Assembly: GCA_040080965.1 (NCBI GenBank)
Contig: JBEBHH010000007.1
Location: 1 to 64,000 of the forward strand
DNA: 64,000 nt
Reading direction: 5' to 3'
From: SHZI01 sp040080965
GTDB taxonomy: Bacteria; Pseudomonadota; Gammaproteobacteria; Steroidobacterales; GCA-2729495
A program made the position numbers and the translations under genes. The notes below the pieces were generated by a model. The model was not told where the DNA came from. It worked only from the letters and a program-made list of their open reading frames with translations, and made no database searches. Of this stretch, positions 1 through 8,448 are shown in pieces; the first letter of the stretch is position 1, and each line of letters opens with the position of its first letter.

Positions 1-344
1 GCCTCGTTGATCGGTGGGAGACTCCGCGCCTGCGGCGCGGCTTCCCGGGGAGCGGGAGTCGGAACCAGGGGTTTGGCCGCTTCCGGCGGTGCGGGTGCCG
101 CGCTGTCCTCGGCATCGAGGATCAGGATCAGGTCGCCCTTCGACACCCGGCCGCCCTGGGCAACCTTGATCTCGACCACGGTGCCCGCGGCAGGCGCAGG
201 CACCTCCATCGCCGCCTTGTCGGTCTCCAGCGTCAGCAGGGGCTGCTCGGCGCGAACCTTGTCGCCGGCCTTCACCAGCAACTCGACGATCTCGACGTTC
301 TTGAACTCGCCGAGGTCGGGAACCGTTACTTCACGTCGCGCCAT
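1..344 (-). CDS. aceF: Pyruvate dehydrogenase E2 (dihydrolipoyl acetyltransferase), N-terminal part
   Basis: E2 core subunit of the pyruvate dehydrogenase complex; its lipoyl arm carries the acetyl group from E1 to CoA in the cytoplasm. Only the first 114 codons are present and the gene leaves the left edge of the window. A lipoyl domain fills about residues 1-75 with the lipoylation motif ETDKA (Lys43), followed by an Ala/Pro-rich linker. The ATG lies 9 nt after the aceE stop on the same strand, so the two are almost certainly co-transcribed. The number of lipoyl domains and the catalytic domain cannot be seen. Confidence 0.93.
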   Translation of the reverse strand, partial: MARREVTVPDLGEFKNVEIVELLVKAGDKVRAEQPLLTLETDKAAMEVPAPAAGTVVEIKVAQGGRVSKGDLILILDAEDSAAPAPPEAAKPLVPTPAPREAAPQARSLPPINE

Positions 345-353
345 GCGGGACTC

Positions 354-3047
354 TCAGACCGTTACGGGATTGGGTTTCGAGGGATCGATACCGAGGGTCT
401 CGATGGCCTTGGCCACCGTCTTCGGGTCGAGAGAGCCGTCATCCGCCAGCGCCTTCAGCGCGGCGACGACGATGTACTTCCGGTCAACCTCAAAGAACTC
501 GCGCAGGGCGGCACGGGAATCGCTGCGGCCGTAGCCATCGGTGCCGAGCACGGCGAAGCGGCCCGGAATCCACGGCCGGATCTGGTCGGCGACTATCCGC
601 ATGTAGTCGGTGGCTGCAACGAACGGCCCGCTGACGGCGGCGAGGCTGCGCTCCACGTAGGACTTGCGCGGCGCCTGGTCGGGGTGCAGCAGGTTCCAGC
701 GCTCGCAGTCCAGGCCATCGCGGCGCAGTTCGCTGAAGCTCGTGACGCTCCAGACGTCAGCCGGCACCTGGTAATCCTTCTCGAGCATCTCCGCCGCGGC
801 GATCACCTCGCGCAGGATGGTGCCGGCGCCGAGGAGCTGGACGCGGACCTTGCCGCGACCACCCGTCTGCAGGCGGTACATGCCGTGGAGGATGCCGTCC
901 TTCACGCCCTCCGGCATGGCTGGCTGCGGGTAGTTCTCGTTCATCACGGTGATGTAGTAGAAGATCCTCTCCTGCTTCTCGTACATCCGCCGCAGGCCAT
1001 CCTGGATGATCACGGCCAGCTCGTAGCCGAACGCCGGATCGTAGGCCACGCAGTTCGGAATCGTGGAGGCGGCCAGGTGGCTGTGGCCGTCCTGGTGCTG
1101 CAGGCCCTCGCCCGCGAGCGTGGTGCGGCCCGCCGTGGCGCCGAGCAGGAAGCCCTTGGCCTGCATGTCGCCCCCGGCCCAGATGAAGTCCCCGATGCGC
1201 TGGAAGCCGAACATCGAGTAGAAGATATAGAAGGGAATCATGTGCACGCCGTGATTGGCGTAGGACGTCGCGGCCGCCAGCCATGAGCAGAAGGCGCCAC
1301 CTTCGTTGATGCCCTCTTCCAGGATCTGGCCCTGCTTGTCCTCCCGGTAGTACATGAGCTGCTCGGCGTCCTGGGGCGTGTAGAGCTGGCCCACTGACGA
1401 GTAGATGCCGATCTGGCGGAACATGCCCTCCATGCCGAAGGTCCGCGCCTCGTCCGGCACGATGGGCACGATGTTCCTGCCGATATTCGGGTCCCGCACG
1501 AGCGTCGTGAGGATGCGCACGAAGGCCATGGTGGTCGAGGCGGTCCGTTCGCCGCTCCCCTCGAGCTGGGCGCGAAACGCGTCGAGGCCCGGCACCACCA
1601 GCGGCTGGGTGTTTGGCTTGCGGGCCGGGAGGTACCCACCGAGCTGCCTGCGGCGTTCCTGCAGGTAGCGGATCTCCTCGCCATCCGCCTTCGGCCGGTA
1701 GTAGGGCACGGCCTCGATGTCACTGTCGGAGATCGGGATGTTGAAGCGGTCCCGGAAGGCCTTGAGGTCGTCCACGTCGAGTTTCTTGGCCTGGTGGGCG
1801 GTCATCTGGCCCTCGCCCGCATCGCCCATGCCGTAGCCCTTGACGGTCTTGGCAAGGATCACCACGGGACGACCGTCCTGCTTCATCGCCCGTTCGTAGG
1901 CCGCGTACACCTTGATCGCGTCGAGGCCGCCGCGATTGAGGCGCCATACCTCCTCGTCGGACATGTTGGCGACCATGGCCTTGAGTTCCGGATACTTGCC
2001 GAAGAAGTGCTCGCGCGTGTAGGCGCCACCGCCGGCCTTGAAGTTCTGGTACTCCCCGTCCACCGCCTCTTCCATGCGGCGACGGAGGAACCCGTCGTTG
2101 TCCTGGGCGAGCAGCGGATCCCACCGGGATCCCCACAGCACCTTGATCACCGCCCAGCCGGCGCCGCGGAAAGCCGCCTCCAGCTCCTGGATGATCTTGC
2201 CGTTGCCGCGCACGGGGCCGTCGAGGCGCTGCAGGTTGCAGTTGATGACGAAGATCAGGTTGTCCAGCTTCTCCCGGACCGGCATGGTGATGGCGCCCAT
2301 GGACTCGGGCTCGTCCATCTCGCCATCGCCAAGGAAGCACCAGACCTTGCGGCCCGACGTGTTGGCGAGCCCGCGGTGCTCCAGGTAGCGCATGAAGCGG
2401 GCCTGGTAGATGCCCATCATGGGCCCGAGGCCCATGGACACGGTGGGGAACTGCCAGAAGTCGGGCATGAGCCACGGGTGCGGGTAGGAAGAAAGGCCCT
2501 TGCCCTTGCCGGCGACTTCCTGCCGGAAGTGGTCCAGGTGCTCCTCGGTCAGCCGGCCTTCCAGGTAGGCCCGCGCGTAGATGCCCGGCGAGGAATGCCC
2601 CTGCACGTAAAGCAGGTCGCCGCCGAAGGTGTCGGTGGCCGCGCGCCAGAAATGGTTGAAGCCGACCTCATAGAGGGTCGCGGCGGAGGCGTAGGTGGCG
2701 ATGTGGCCACCGTACTCCGAGCTCTGCCGGTTGGCCTGGACCACCATGGCCATGGCGTTCCAGCGGATGTAGGCCTCCAGCCGCCGCTCGATGGCCCGGT
2801 CGCCCGGGTACTCGGGCTGCTGCCAGAGCGGGATCGTGTTCAGGTAGGCGGTATTCGGCCGGAACGGCAGGTACGCACCGGAGCGGCGGGCGTGATCCAC
2901 CATCTGGTTGAGCAGGAACTGGGCGCGTTGCGGACCGGTGGTGCGGAGGACGGAGTCGATGGACTCGACCCACTCGCGGGTCTCCTCGGGATCATGGTCC
3001 TCGAACTGGCCGTCTGTCGGACCCATAGGCGTGCTGGAATCGGCCAC
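354..3047 (-). CDS. aceE: Pyruvate dehydrogenase E1, homodimeric type
   Basis: Thiamine-diphosphate-dependent decarboxylation of pyruvate and reductive acetylation of the E2 lipoyl group. The 897-residue length fits the homodimeric AceE family (about 890). The ThDP/Mg site is visible as GDGEMDEP at residues 240-247 with the conserved Asn about 30 residues later (Asn271). The C-terminal transketolase-like regions are complete. It is the upstream gene of aceEF and is divergent from the M17 peptidase gene across 80 nt. No PdhR-type gene is seen nearby. Confidence 0.97.
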   Translation of the reverse strand: MADSSTPMGPTDGQFEDHDPEETREWVESIDSVLRTTGPQRAQFLLNQMVDHARRSGAYLPFRPNTAYLNTIPLWQQPEYPGDRAIERRLEAYIRWNAMAMVVQANRQSSEYGGHIATYASAATLYEVGFNHFWRAATDTFGGDLLYVQGHSSPGIYARAYLEGRLTEEHLDHFRQEVAGKGKGLSSYPHPWLMPDFWQFPTVSMGLGPMMGIYQARFMRYLEHRGLANTSGRKVWCFLGDGEMDEPESMGAITMPVREKLDNLIFVINCNLQRLDGPVRGNGKIIQELEAAFRGAGWAVIKVLWGSRWDPLLAQDNDGFLRRRMEEAVDGEYQNFKAGGGAYTREHFFGKYPELKAMVANMSDEEVWRLNRGGLDAIKVYAAYERAMKQDGRPVVILAKTVKGYGMGDAGEGQMTAHQAKKLDVDDLKAFRDRFNIPISDSDIEAVPYYRPKADGEEIRYLQERRRQLGGYLPARKPNTQPLVVPGLDAFRAQLEGSGERTASTTMAFVRILTTLVRDPNIGRNIVPIVPDEARTFGMEGMFRQIGIYSSVGQLYTPQDAEQLMYYREDKQGQILEEGINEGGAFCSWLAAATSYANHGVHMIPFYIFYSMFGFQRIGDFIWAGGDMQAKGFLLGATAGRTTLAGEGLQHQDGHSHLAASTIPNCVAYDPAFGYELAVIIQDGLRRMYEKQERIFYYITVMNENYPQPAMPEGVKDGILHGMYRLQTGGRGKVRVQLLGAGTILREVIAAAEMLEKDYQVPADVWSVTSFSELRRDGLDCERWNLLHPDQAPRKSYVERSLAAVSGPFVAATDYMRIVADQIRPWIPGRFAVLGTDGYGRSDSRAALREFFEVDRKYIVVAALKALADDGSLDPKTVAKAIETLGIDPSKPNPVTV

Positions 3048-3127
3048 GGCGGCTCCGCTGATGCTGGACGACTTGCCCTATACTGCGGGCCCCAAACGAA
3101 CCACCAAGGCAAGCGCGGCGGCCACAA

Positions 3128-4735
3128 ATGATCGGGGTTTCACGCAAACGGGTCAAGCCAACGGGCAGCCACGCCCTCCTCCCGCCGGCGACCGGCTGGA
3201 AAGTGCTGCAGGCAACCGGGCGGGTAACGGGCGCGGCGCTCCGCCGCGTGGACCACGTGCTCGTCGTGACACCGCACCGGATCCCGGAAACTGCGTGGCG
3301 CCAGATCCCGGGCCTGAAGTCGCTGCAGGCGTTGCAGAAGCGCCTTGGCAAGAACGGCGCCGGGCGCGCGCTGCGGGGCGCCCTCGCTGGCGGGGTGGCT
3401 GTCACCCTCGGCGCACTGCCGGCGCCGGCAAAAAGCCATCGGGCCACGGGGAGCAAGCCCACGGCGGGCAACTCGGTGCCAGCCGCCTTCCCGCTGCTTA
3501 AATTTGCCGGTGACTTGGTTGCAGACGCTCTGGGGGACGAACCGCGCTCGCTGGCGGTCCTGGTCCACGGCTTTGCGCCGGTTGACGAGGAACGGGTCAC
3601 GCGCGCCGTGCTCCTGGCGCTCGGCGCACGCGCCTTTAGCCCCCCCGCCTTCCGGAAGGAGACCAAGGCGCCCGCCCTCAGGTCCGTGCACCTGCTCGGC
3701 CTCCGTGCAGCACAGGACACCAGCCGCACGCTCGCCGAGATCGACGGCGCCAACCTGGTGCGCTGGCTCACGGCGCTGCCCGCGAACAAGCTGACGGCTT
3801 CGACCTACCGTGAACTGCTCGGCGCCCTGGCCACGAAGCACGGCTGGGTTCTCGATTGGCTCGACGAAGCGGCCCTGCGGAAGCTGAACGCGGGCGCCTT
3901 CCTCGCAGTGGCCCAGGGCAATGCCACGCCGGAGGCGGGCATCGCGCGGCTCCGCTACCGGCCGAAGGGCACCGCAGGCAGCCGGCCACCCGACCTTGCA
4001 CTCGTCGGCAAGGGCATCATCTTCGACACAGGCGGCACGAACCTGAAGACTGCCCCCCACATGCTGGACATGCACACCGACATGTCGGGCAGCGCGGTAG
4101 CCCTGGCTGTGCTGCAGGCCCTTACGGCGCTGAACTCGCCACTCGGCGTCGACTGCTGGCTGGCGATCACGGAGAACCGCACGGGCCCGGCCGCCTACAA
4201 GCAGCGGGATGTGGTCACGGCCAGCAATGGCATGACCATCGAGATCATCCACACGGATGCCGAAGGCCGCATGGTCCTCGCGGACACGCTCGCGCTTGCG
4301 GGGCGCGAGAAGCCGGGCCTGATGATGGATTACGCCACCCTGACCGGCGCCTGCGTCTACGCCCTTTCCGAACGGTACAGCGGCGTGTTCACCAACCGGG
4401 AAGAGCTCAATGAACTGCTGCTGCGCGCGGGCCGGGACTCCGGCGAGCGCGTCTGGCCGTTCCCCAACGACCCGGACTTCGACGATGACATCAAGTCGAA
4501 GCTCGCGGACGTGGCCCAGTGTGCGTCGGGCGGCGAAGCGGACCAGATACTGGCCGCGCGCTTCCTCCAGCGCTTCGTCCCGGATGGCACGCCGTGGGTG
4601 CACGTCGACCTGGCGGCCGCACTGCGCAAGGACGGCCTGGGACAGATGCCCGGAGGGGCGACCGGGTTCGGCGTGCGCTACACGCTGTCGCTGCTGCTGG
4701 ACCATGCCGGCGAGCTGAAGCGGCTCGCCGGATGA
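3128..4735 (+). CDS. Leucyl aminopeptidase family (M17) metallopeptidase
   Basis: Predicted cytosolic dinuclear-metal aminopeptidase removing N-terminal residues from peptides; 535 residues. The catalytic half carries GKGIIFDTGG near residue 295 and HTDAEGRMVLAD near residue 375. These supply the Lys, Asp and Asp/Glu ligands and the Arg of the PepA active site, and the Asp of HTDMSG is also present. The motifs deviate slightly from PepA (HTDAEGR instead of NTDAEGR), so this is probably the PepA-like side branch common in proteobacteria. The N-terminal 160 residues are poorly recognisable. Its TGA overlaps the RNase T start (ATGA). Confidence 0.88.
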   Translation: MIGVSRKRVKPTGSHALLPPATGWKVLQATGRVTGAALRRVDHVLVVTPHRIPETAWRQIPGLKSLQALQKRLGKNGAGRALRGALAGGVAVTLGALPAPAKSHRATGSKPTAGNSVPAAFPLLKFAGDLVADALGDEPRSLAVLVHGFAPVDEERVTRAVLLALGARAFSPPAFRKETKAPALRSVHLLGLRAAQDTSRTLAEIDGANLVRWLTALPANKLTASTYRELLGALATKHGWVLDWLDEAALRKLNAGAFLAVAQGNATPEAGIARLRYRPKGTAGSRPPDLALVGKGIIFDTGGTNLKTAPHMLDMHTDMSGSAVALAVLQALTALNSPLGVDCWLAITENRTGPAAYKQRDVVTASNGMTIEIIHTDAEGRMVLADTLALAGREKPGLMMDYATLTGACVYALSERYSGVFTNREELNELLLRAGRDSGERVWPFPNDPDFDDDIKSKLADVAQCASGGEADQILAARFLQRFVPDGTPWVHVDLAAALRKDGLGQMPGGATGFGVRYTLSLLLDHAGELKRLAG

Positions 4736-5469
4736 CCGGCCCGCCGCCCACCGGTCCATTGACGGGATCAACGCAGGCCGACAATGCGCAGGTTGAACCG
4801 GCGCCGGCGGCCACGTCGCTGATCAGCCGGCGATTCCGCGGTTTCCTTCCCGTGGTCGTGGACTTCGAGACGGGCGGCTTCAATTGCCGGACGGATGCCC
4901 TGCTCGAGATGGCGGCGGTCCTCGTCCGGATGGATGACGACGGCACCCTCCACCGCGGCGAAACGGTCCATTGCCACGTGAAGCCCTTCGAGGGCGCCAA
5001 CCTGGAACCGGCGGCGCTGCAGGTGACCGGCATCGACCCCTGGCACCCGCTCCGGCTGGCCCTCGCGGAACGGGACGCGCTCAACCACGTCTTCAAGCCG
5101 ATCCGCGACGCGATGAAGGAGGTGGACTGCAAGCGGGCGATACTCGTCGCCCACAACGCGCACTTCGACCTGGGCTTCCTCAACGAGGCCATTGCGCGCA
5201 CCGGTGTGAAGCGCAGCCCATTCCATCCCTTCAGCGTGCTCGACACCGCCACGCTCTGCGGTGTCGCCTACGGCCAGACGGTGCTCGCCCAGGCTGCCAT
5301 CGCGGCCGGGATGGCCTGGGACTCGGCCCGGGCCCATTCCGCCATCTACGACGCGGAACTGACGGCCGAACTTTTCTGCCAGATCGTCAACCGGTTCAAA
5401 CCGATCTACGATTCCGCTATTCTGGCCACACCTCCGGCTACGCCGGAACTCAAGGGGACAACACCATGA
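4732..5469 (+). CDS. rnt: Ribonuclease T
   Basis: DEDD-family 3'-5' exoribonuclease that trims tRNA and other stable RNA 3' ends. From the ATG overlapping the peptidase stop it is 245 residues, with a low-complexity N-terminal tail of about 35 residues before the fold. DFETGGFN gives the first Asp and Glu, HNAHFDLGFLN the next Asp, and HSAIYDAELT the His and last Asp, which is the DEDDh set. The longer upstream reading frame would run inside the peptidase gene and was rejected. It ends in an ATGA overlap with the next gene, so translation is probably coupled. Confidence 0.92.
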   Translation: MTGPPPTGPLTGSTQADNAQVEPAPAATSLISRRFRGFLPVVVDFETGGFNCRTDALLEMAAVLVRMDDDGTLHRGETVHCHVKPFEGANLEPAALQVTGIDPWHPLRLALAERDALNHVFKPIRDAMKEVDCKRAILVAHNAHFDLGFLNEAIARTGVKRSPFHPFSVLDTATLCGVAYGQTVLAQAAIAAGMAWDSARAHSAIYDAELTAELFCQIVNRFKPIYDSAILATPPATPELKGTTP

Positions 5470-6065
5470 ATCCACTCAAGACCGTATCGTCAGCGCTCAT
5501 CACCGGCGTCATCCTGATGATCATCGTCAGCCTGCTGCTGCCGGCCAGCGCCGACGTCACCGTGAACCTGGCCAGCCTCGACCGCTGGCTGCACATCGTG
5601 TCGGGCGTCTTCTGGATCGGACTCCTCTACTACTTCAACGTCGTGCAGATTCCCGGCCTCGCCGCCGGCCTCGCCGACAAGGGCGGTCCCGGTAACGCCG
5701 GCATCGTCAAGTACATCGCGCCGCGGGCCCTGCTCTGGTTCCGCTGGGGCGCCGTGGTCACCGTGGTGAGCGGCGTCATGCTGATGGAATTCGCCTACGG
5801 CGGCGGCGGCCTGATGAAGGGGCTGATGTTCCGCGACGGCTTCCAGACGATCGGCGTCGGCGGCTGGCTGGGCATCATCATGCTGTTCAACGTCTGGGTG
5901 CTCATCTGGCCGAACCAGAAGAAGGTGATCGGTGTGGTGCCGGCAACCGACGAGGAGAAGGCCAAGGCCCGCGCGACTGCCACCATGGTGTCGCGCATCA
6001 ACTTCATCCTCTCGATCCCGATGCTGATGGCCATGGGCGGCCAGTCCCACGGCCTGCCCTTCTGA
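5466..6065 (+). CDS. PuuD-like integral membrane protein, short form
   Basis: A 199-residue membrane protein with about four to five hydrophobic segments. RWLHIVSGVFWIGLLYYFN near residue 40, and the following region, look like the membrane part of PuuD (DUF989), which in full-length urate hydroxylases is followed by a cytochrome c domain. No CXXCH is present, so this is a membrane domain only. Urate oxidation is therefore doubtful, and no purine-catabolism gene adjoins it. The start overlaps the rnt stop. Function in this operon is unknown. Confidence 0.7.
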   Translation: MNPLKTVSSALITGVILMIIVSLLLPASADVTVNLASLDRWLHIVSGVFWIGLLYYFNVVQIPGLAAGLADKGGPGNAGIVKYIAPRALLWFRWGAVVTVVSGVMLMEFAYGGGGLMKGLMFRDGFQTIGVGGWLGIIMLFNVWVLIWPNQKKVIGVVPATDEEKAKARATATMVSRINFILSIPMLMAMGGQSHGLPF

Positions 6066-6069
6066 TTGG

Positions 6070-6169
6070 CCCCGTAGGAGCGCCGACCGGCGCGACGGCC
6101 TTCCGGCTCGAGACTCGCGGACTCGATTCTCGCCGGAAGGCCGTCGCGCCGGTCGGCGCTCCTGCGGGG
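6070..6169. repeat. REP-like long palindrome, copy A
   Basis: A near-perfect 100-nt inverted repeat. The left arm starts CCCCGTAGGAGCGCCGACC and the right arm mirrors it, around a centre containing CTCGAGACTCGCGGACTCGA. The same centre recurs at about 38565 and 40225, where the arm sequence differs. It fills the gap between the PuuD-like gene and nadC, and its terminal GGGG lies 8 nt before the nadC ATG, where it could act as part of the ribosome binding site. Confidence 0.9.
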
Positions 6170-6177
6170 ACAGCCCT

Positions 6178-7053
6178 ATGCCGACCAGCATGTCTCCCGA
6201 GCTGATCGCTTACATTTCCGCGTCCGTCCGCGGGGCGCTCGCGGAGGATGTCGGGAGCGGCGACCTGACGGCAGCCCTGGTTCCCGCCAGTCAGCGGGCA
6301 GAAGCGACGATCATCACCCGGGACGCCGCCGTGATCTGCGGGCAGCCCTGGGTCAAGGAAGTCTTCCGGCAGCTCGACCCCGCCGTCAGCGTCAACTGGC
6401 GCATCGCCGAGGGGGAAAGCGCCAGCCCGGACCAGACCCTCTGCGTGCTGTCCGGTCCCGCCCGCCCCCTCCTGACCGGCGAGCGCACGGCCCTCAATTT
6501 CCTGCAAACCCTCTCGGCCGTCGCCTCCGCCACCCGCGCCTGCGTTGATGTAGTCGCCGGCACGGGCACCCGGATCCTGGACACGCGGAAGACCATTCCC
6601 GGCCTGCGGCTTGCGGAGAAGTACGCCGTGCGCATCGGCGGCGGCACCAACCACCGCATCGGGCTCTACGACGGGATTCTCGTGAAGGAAAACCACATCG
6701 TCGCGGCCGGCGGGATCACCGCCGCCGTGCGCCGGGCCCGCGAACAGGACTCCAACGTACTCCTGGAAGTCGAGGTGGAAACCCTGTCCCAGGCGGCGGA
6801 AGCCATGGCAGCCGGCGCCGATCGCCTCCTGCTCGACAACTTCGACCTGGCGACGATGCGCGAGGCCGTCGCCCTGCGTGATCGCCAGGCCCCGGAAACG
6901 ACTCTCGAGGCCTCCGGCGGCATCCACTTCGAGACCCTGCGGCCCGTGGCGGACACCGGGGTGGACTTCATCTCGATTGGCGCGCTGACCAAGAACATAC
7001 GCGCCGTCGACCTGTCCATGCGCTTCCGCTTCGCCCGGGAATCGAACCCATGA
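6178..7053 (+). CDS. nadC: Nicotinate-nucleotide pyrophosphorylase (quinolinate phosphoribosyltransferase)
   Basis: Converts quinolinate and PRPP to nicotinate mononucleotide, CO2 and PPi in de novo NAD synthesis. The 291-residue length is typical. Recognisable stretches are AEDVGSGDLT near the N-terminus, TRKTIPGLRLAEKYAV near residue 140 with the substrate-binding Arg/Lys, and the C-terminal barrel motifs EASGGI and FISIGALT. The ATG follows palindrome A directly. The TGA overlaps the DTW-domain gene start. Confidence 0.96.
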   Translation: MPTSMSPELIAYISASVRGALAEDVGSGDLTAALVPASQRAEATIITRDAAVICGQPWVKEVFRQLDPAVSVNWRIAEGESASPDQTLCVLSGPARPLLTGERTALNFLQTLSAVASATRACVDVVAGTGTRILDTRKTIPGLRLAEKYAVRIGGGTNHRIGLYDGILVKENHIVAAGGITAAVRRAREQDSNVLLEVEVETLSQAAEAMAAGADRLLLDNFDLATMREAVALRDRQAPETTLEASGGIHFETLRPVADTGVDFISIGALTKNIRAVDLSMRFRFARESNP

Positions 7054-7697
7054 AGACCGTCCCCACACCGCCCTGCGAAAACTGTGGCAAGCCGCCAGGC
7101 GTCTGTATCTGCGATCGCGCCGCAAAGGTGGACACACGCCTGCGCGTCGTCATCCTCCAGCACCCCCAGGAGGACGATGCCCTGCTCGGGACGGCCAAGC
7201 TGGTGGAGGTGACACTGCCAAAGGCCGAGGTCCGGGTGGGCCTGTCCTGGGCCTCGCTGGACCACGCGATCGGCGGCCGGAACGCGGACCGCGAGCGCTG
7301 GGCGGTCCTGGCCGTCGCCAAGCTGCCGGTGGCCGTGCCCGAGGAGTCCCGCCACGAACCCGTGGTGGTCATCGACCGGAAGGGCCGCCTACGGGATCTC
7401 AAGCGCCACGGGCTGGAAGGCCTCATCGTGCTGGACGGCACCTGGAGCCAGGCGAAGACGCTCTGGTGGCGCAACGCCTGGCTGCTGAAGCTGCCCCGGG
7501 TGGTGCTGAAGCCGCGGGAGCCGTCCATGTACGGGCGCCTGCGCAAGGAACCGCGCAAGGAATGGGTGTCCACGCTCGAGGCCATCGGCGACGTCCTGCC
7601 TGCCCTCGGGGAGCCGGAAACCGTGCGGTCCAACCTGCGGCGCCTCCTGCGCACCCTTCTCCAGCGCGCAAGGGATCAGGCTAGTATTTCTCCATGA
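7050..7697 (+). CDS. DTW-domain tRNA-uridine aminocarboxypropyltransferase
   Basis: Family of enzymes that transfer the 3-amino-3-carboxypropyl group of SAM to uridine in tRNA (acp3U, TapT/YfiP type). The 215-residue protein has the N-terminal Cys cluster Cys9, Cys12, Cys19, Cys21 (C-x2-C-x6-C-x-C) and the signature LDGTWSQAKTLWWRN near residue 130. The C-terminal RLRKEPRKEWVSTLEA region is also typical. It overlaps nadC and the following membrane-protein gene by 4 nt each. Confidence 0.88.
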   Translation: MKTVPTPPCENCGKPPGVCICDRAAKVDTRLRVVILQHPQEDDALLGTAKLVEVTLPKAEVRVGLSWASLDHAIGGRNADRERWAVLAVAKLPVAVPEESRHEPVVVIDRKGRLRDLKRHGLEGLIVLDGTWSQAKTLWWRNAWLLKLPRVVLKPREPSMYGRLRKEPRKEWVSTLEAIGDVLPALGEPETVRSNLRRLLRTLLQRARDQASISP

Positions 7698-8305
7698 ACC
7701 AGGCTGCCACCGCCGACACCGTCGCCGACGTCGATCCGCAGCGCTACTTCTGGTACGGGGTTTGGGGGCTGGTGATGGTCCTGTCCGCCCTGCCCATGCT
7801 GGGGCTCGTGACGATTCCCCGGTTCATGGGCTATACCGCGACGCTGATCGTCCACGAGCTCTCGGCCTTCCTGTACTTCGGCCACACCTTCTTCAGCAAC
7901 ATCTGGTCGCTGCTGATCCGCAAGACCCAACCGGTCGAGGTGGGAATCTGGGCGCGAGCCCTCCTCCGCAAGCTCTGCCTGGGCGTCACGGGGCCCACGG
8001 CGGTCACCACGCCGCTGTTCGGCGTGATGCTCATCGACGACTGGGGCGGGCTGACCAGCGTGCCCTGGGCCTGGGATGCCTATTTCGCTTTCTGGCTGAT
8101 GGCGGGCTTCAGCGTGGTGCCGGACGTGATCCGCTACGCCCGGAACCGCAACGCGGGGAACCCGATGCACGGCATGATGAGCGGCGGCATCCGCGGGATG
8201 CTGGCGCTGGTCGCCACGCTGTACATCCTTCTCTATTGCATGATCGCCAGGGGCAGCCTGTTCCACGACCCGATCCTGCGGGCGCTGGGGATCAGCACCG
8301 GTTAG
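7694..8305 (+). CDS. Integral membrane protein of unknown function
   Basis: A 203-residue protein with about five predicted transmembrane helices. The His-rich helix around VHELSAFLYFGHTFF recalls CopD/DUF2269-type membrane proteins, but I cannot assign a family firmly. It is the last gene of the run from the M17 peptidase, overlapping the DTW gene by 4 nt. The PuuD-like gene upstream has a similar His-containing helix, so the operon may encode two related membrane proteins (inference). Confidence 0.6.
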   Translation: MNQAATADTVADVDPQRYFWYGVWGLVMVLSALPMLGLVTIPRFMGYTATLIVHELSAFLYFGHTFFSNIWSLLIRKTQPVEVGIWARALLRKLCLGVTGPTAVTTPLFGVMLIDDWGGLTSVPWAWDAYFAFWLMAGFSVVPDVIRYARNRNAGNPMHGMMSGGIRGMLALVATLYILLYCMIARGSLFHDPILRALGISTG

Positions 8306-8387
8306 CCGTGCGGCCCGCTGATTCAGGGCGCACCACGCGAGTGCACCTGCACAGTCTCAGGGCGACACCCCTGCGGCAGGTTGTCCA

Positions 8388-8415
8388 TTGACAGGGGCCA
8401 GCGCCGCTCCATAGT
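8388..8415 (+). promoter_or_regulatory. Candidate sigma-70 promoter for the TolB-like lipoprotein gene
   Basis: A perfect TTGACA (8388-8393) is followed after 16 nt by CATAGT (8410-8415), 33 nt before the ATG at 8449. The site lies in the 143-nt gap after the preceding operon and is oriented correctly. Confidence 0.5.
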
Positions 8416-8448
8416 GTCCCGGGCCGGTCGTCGGCTCAGGAGAGTCCC

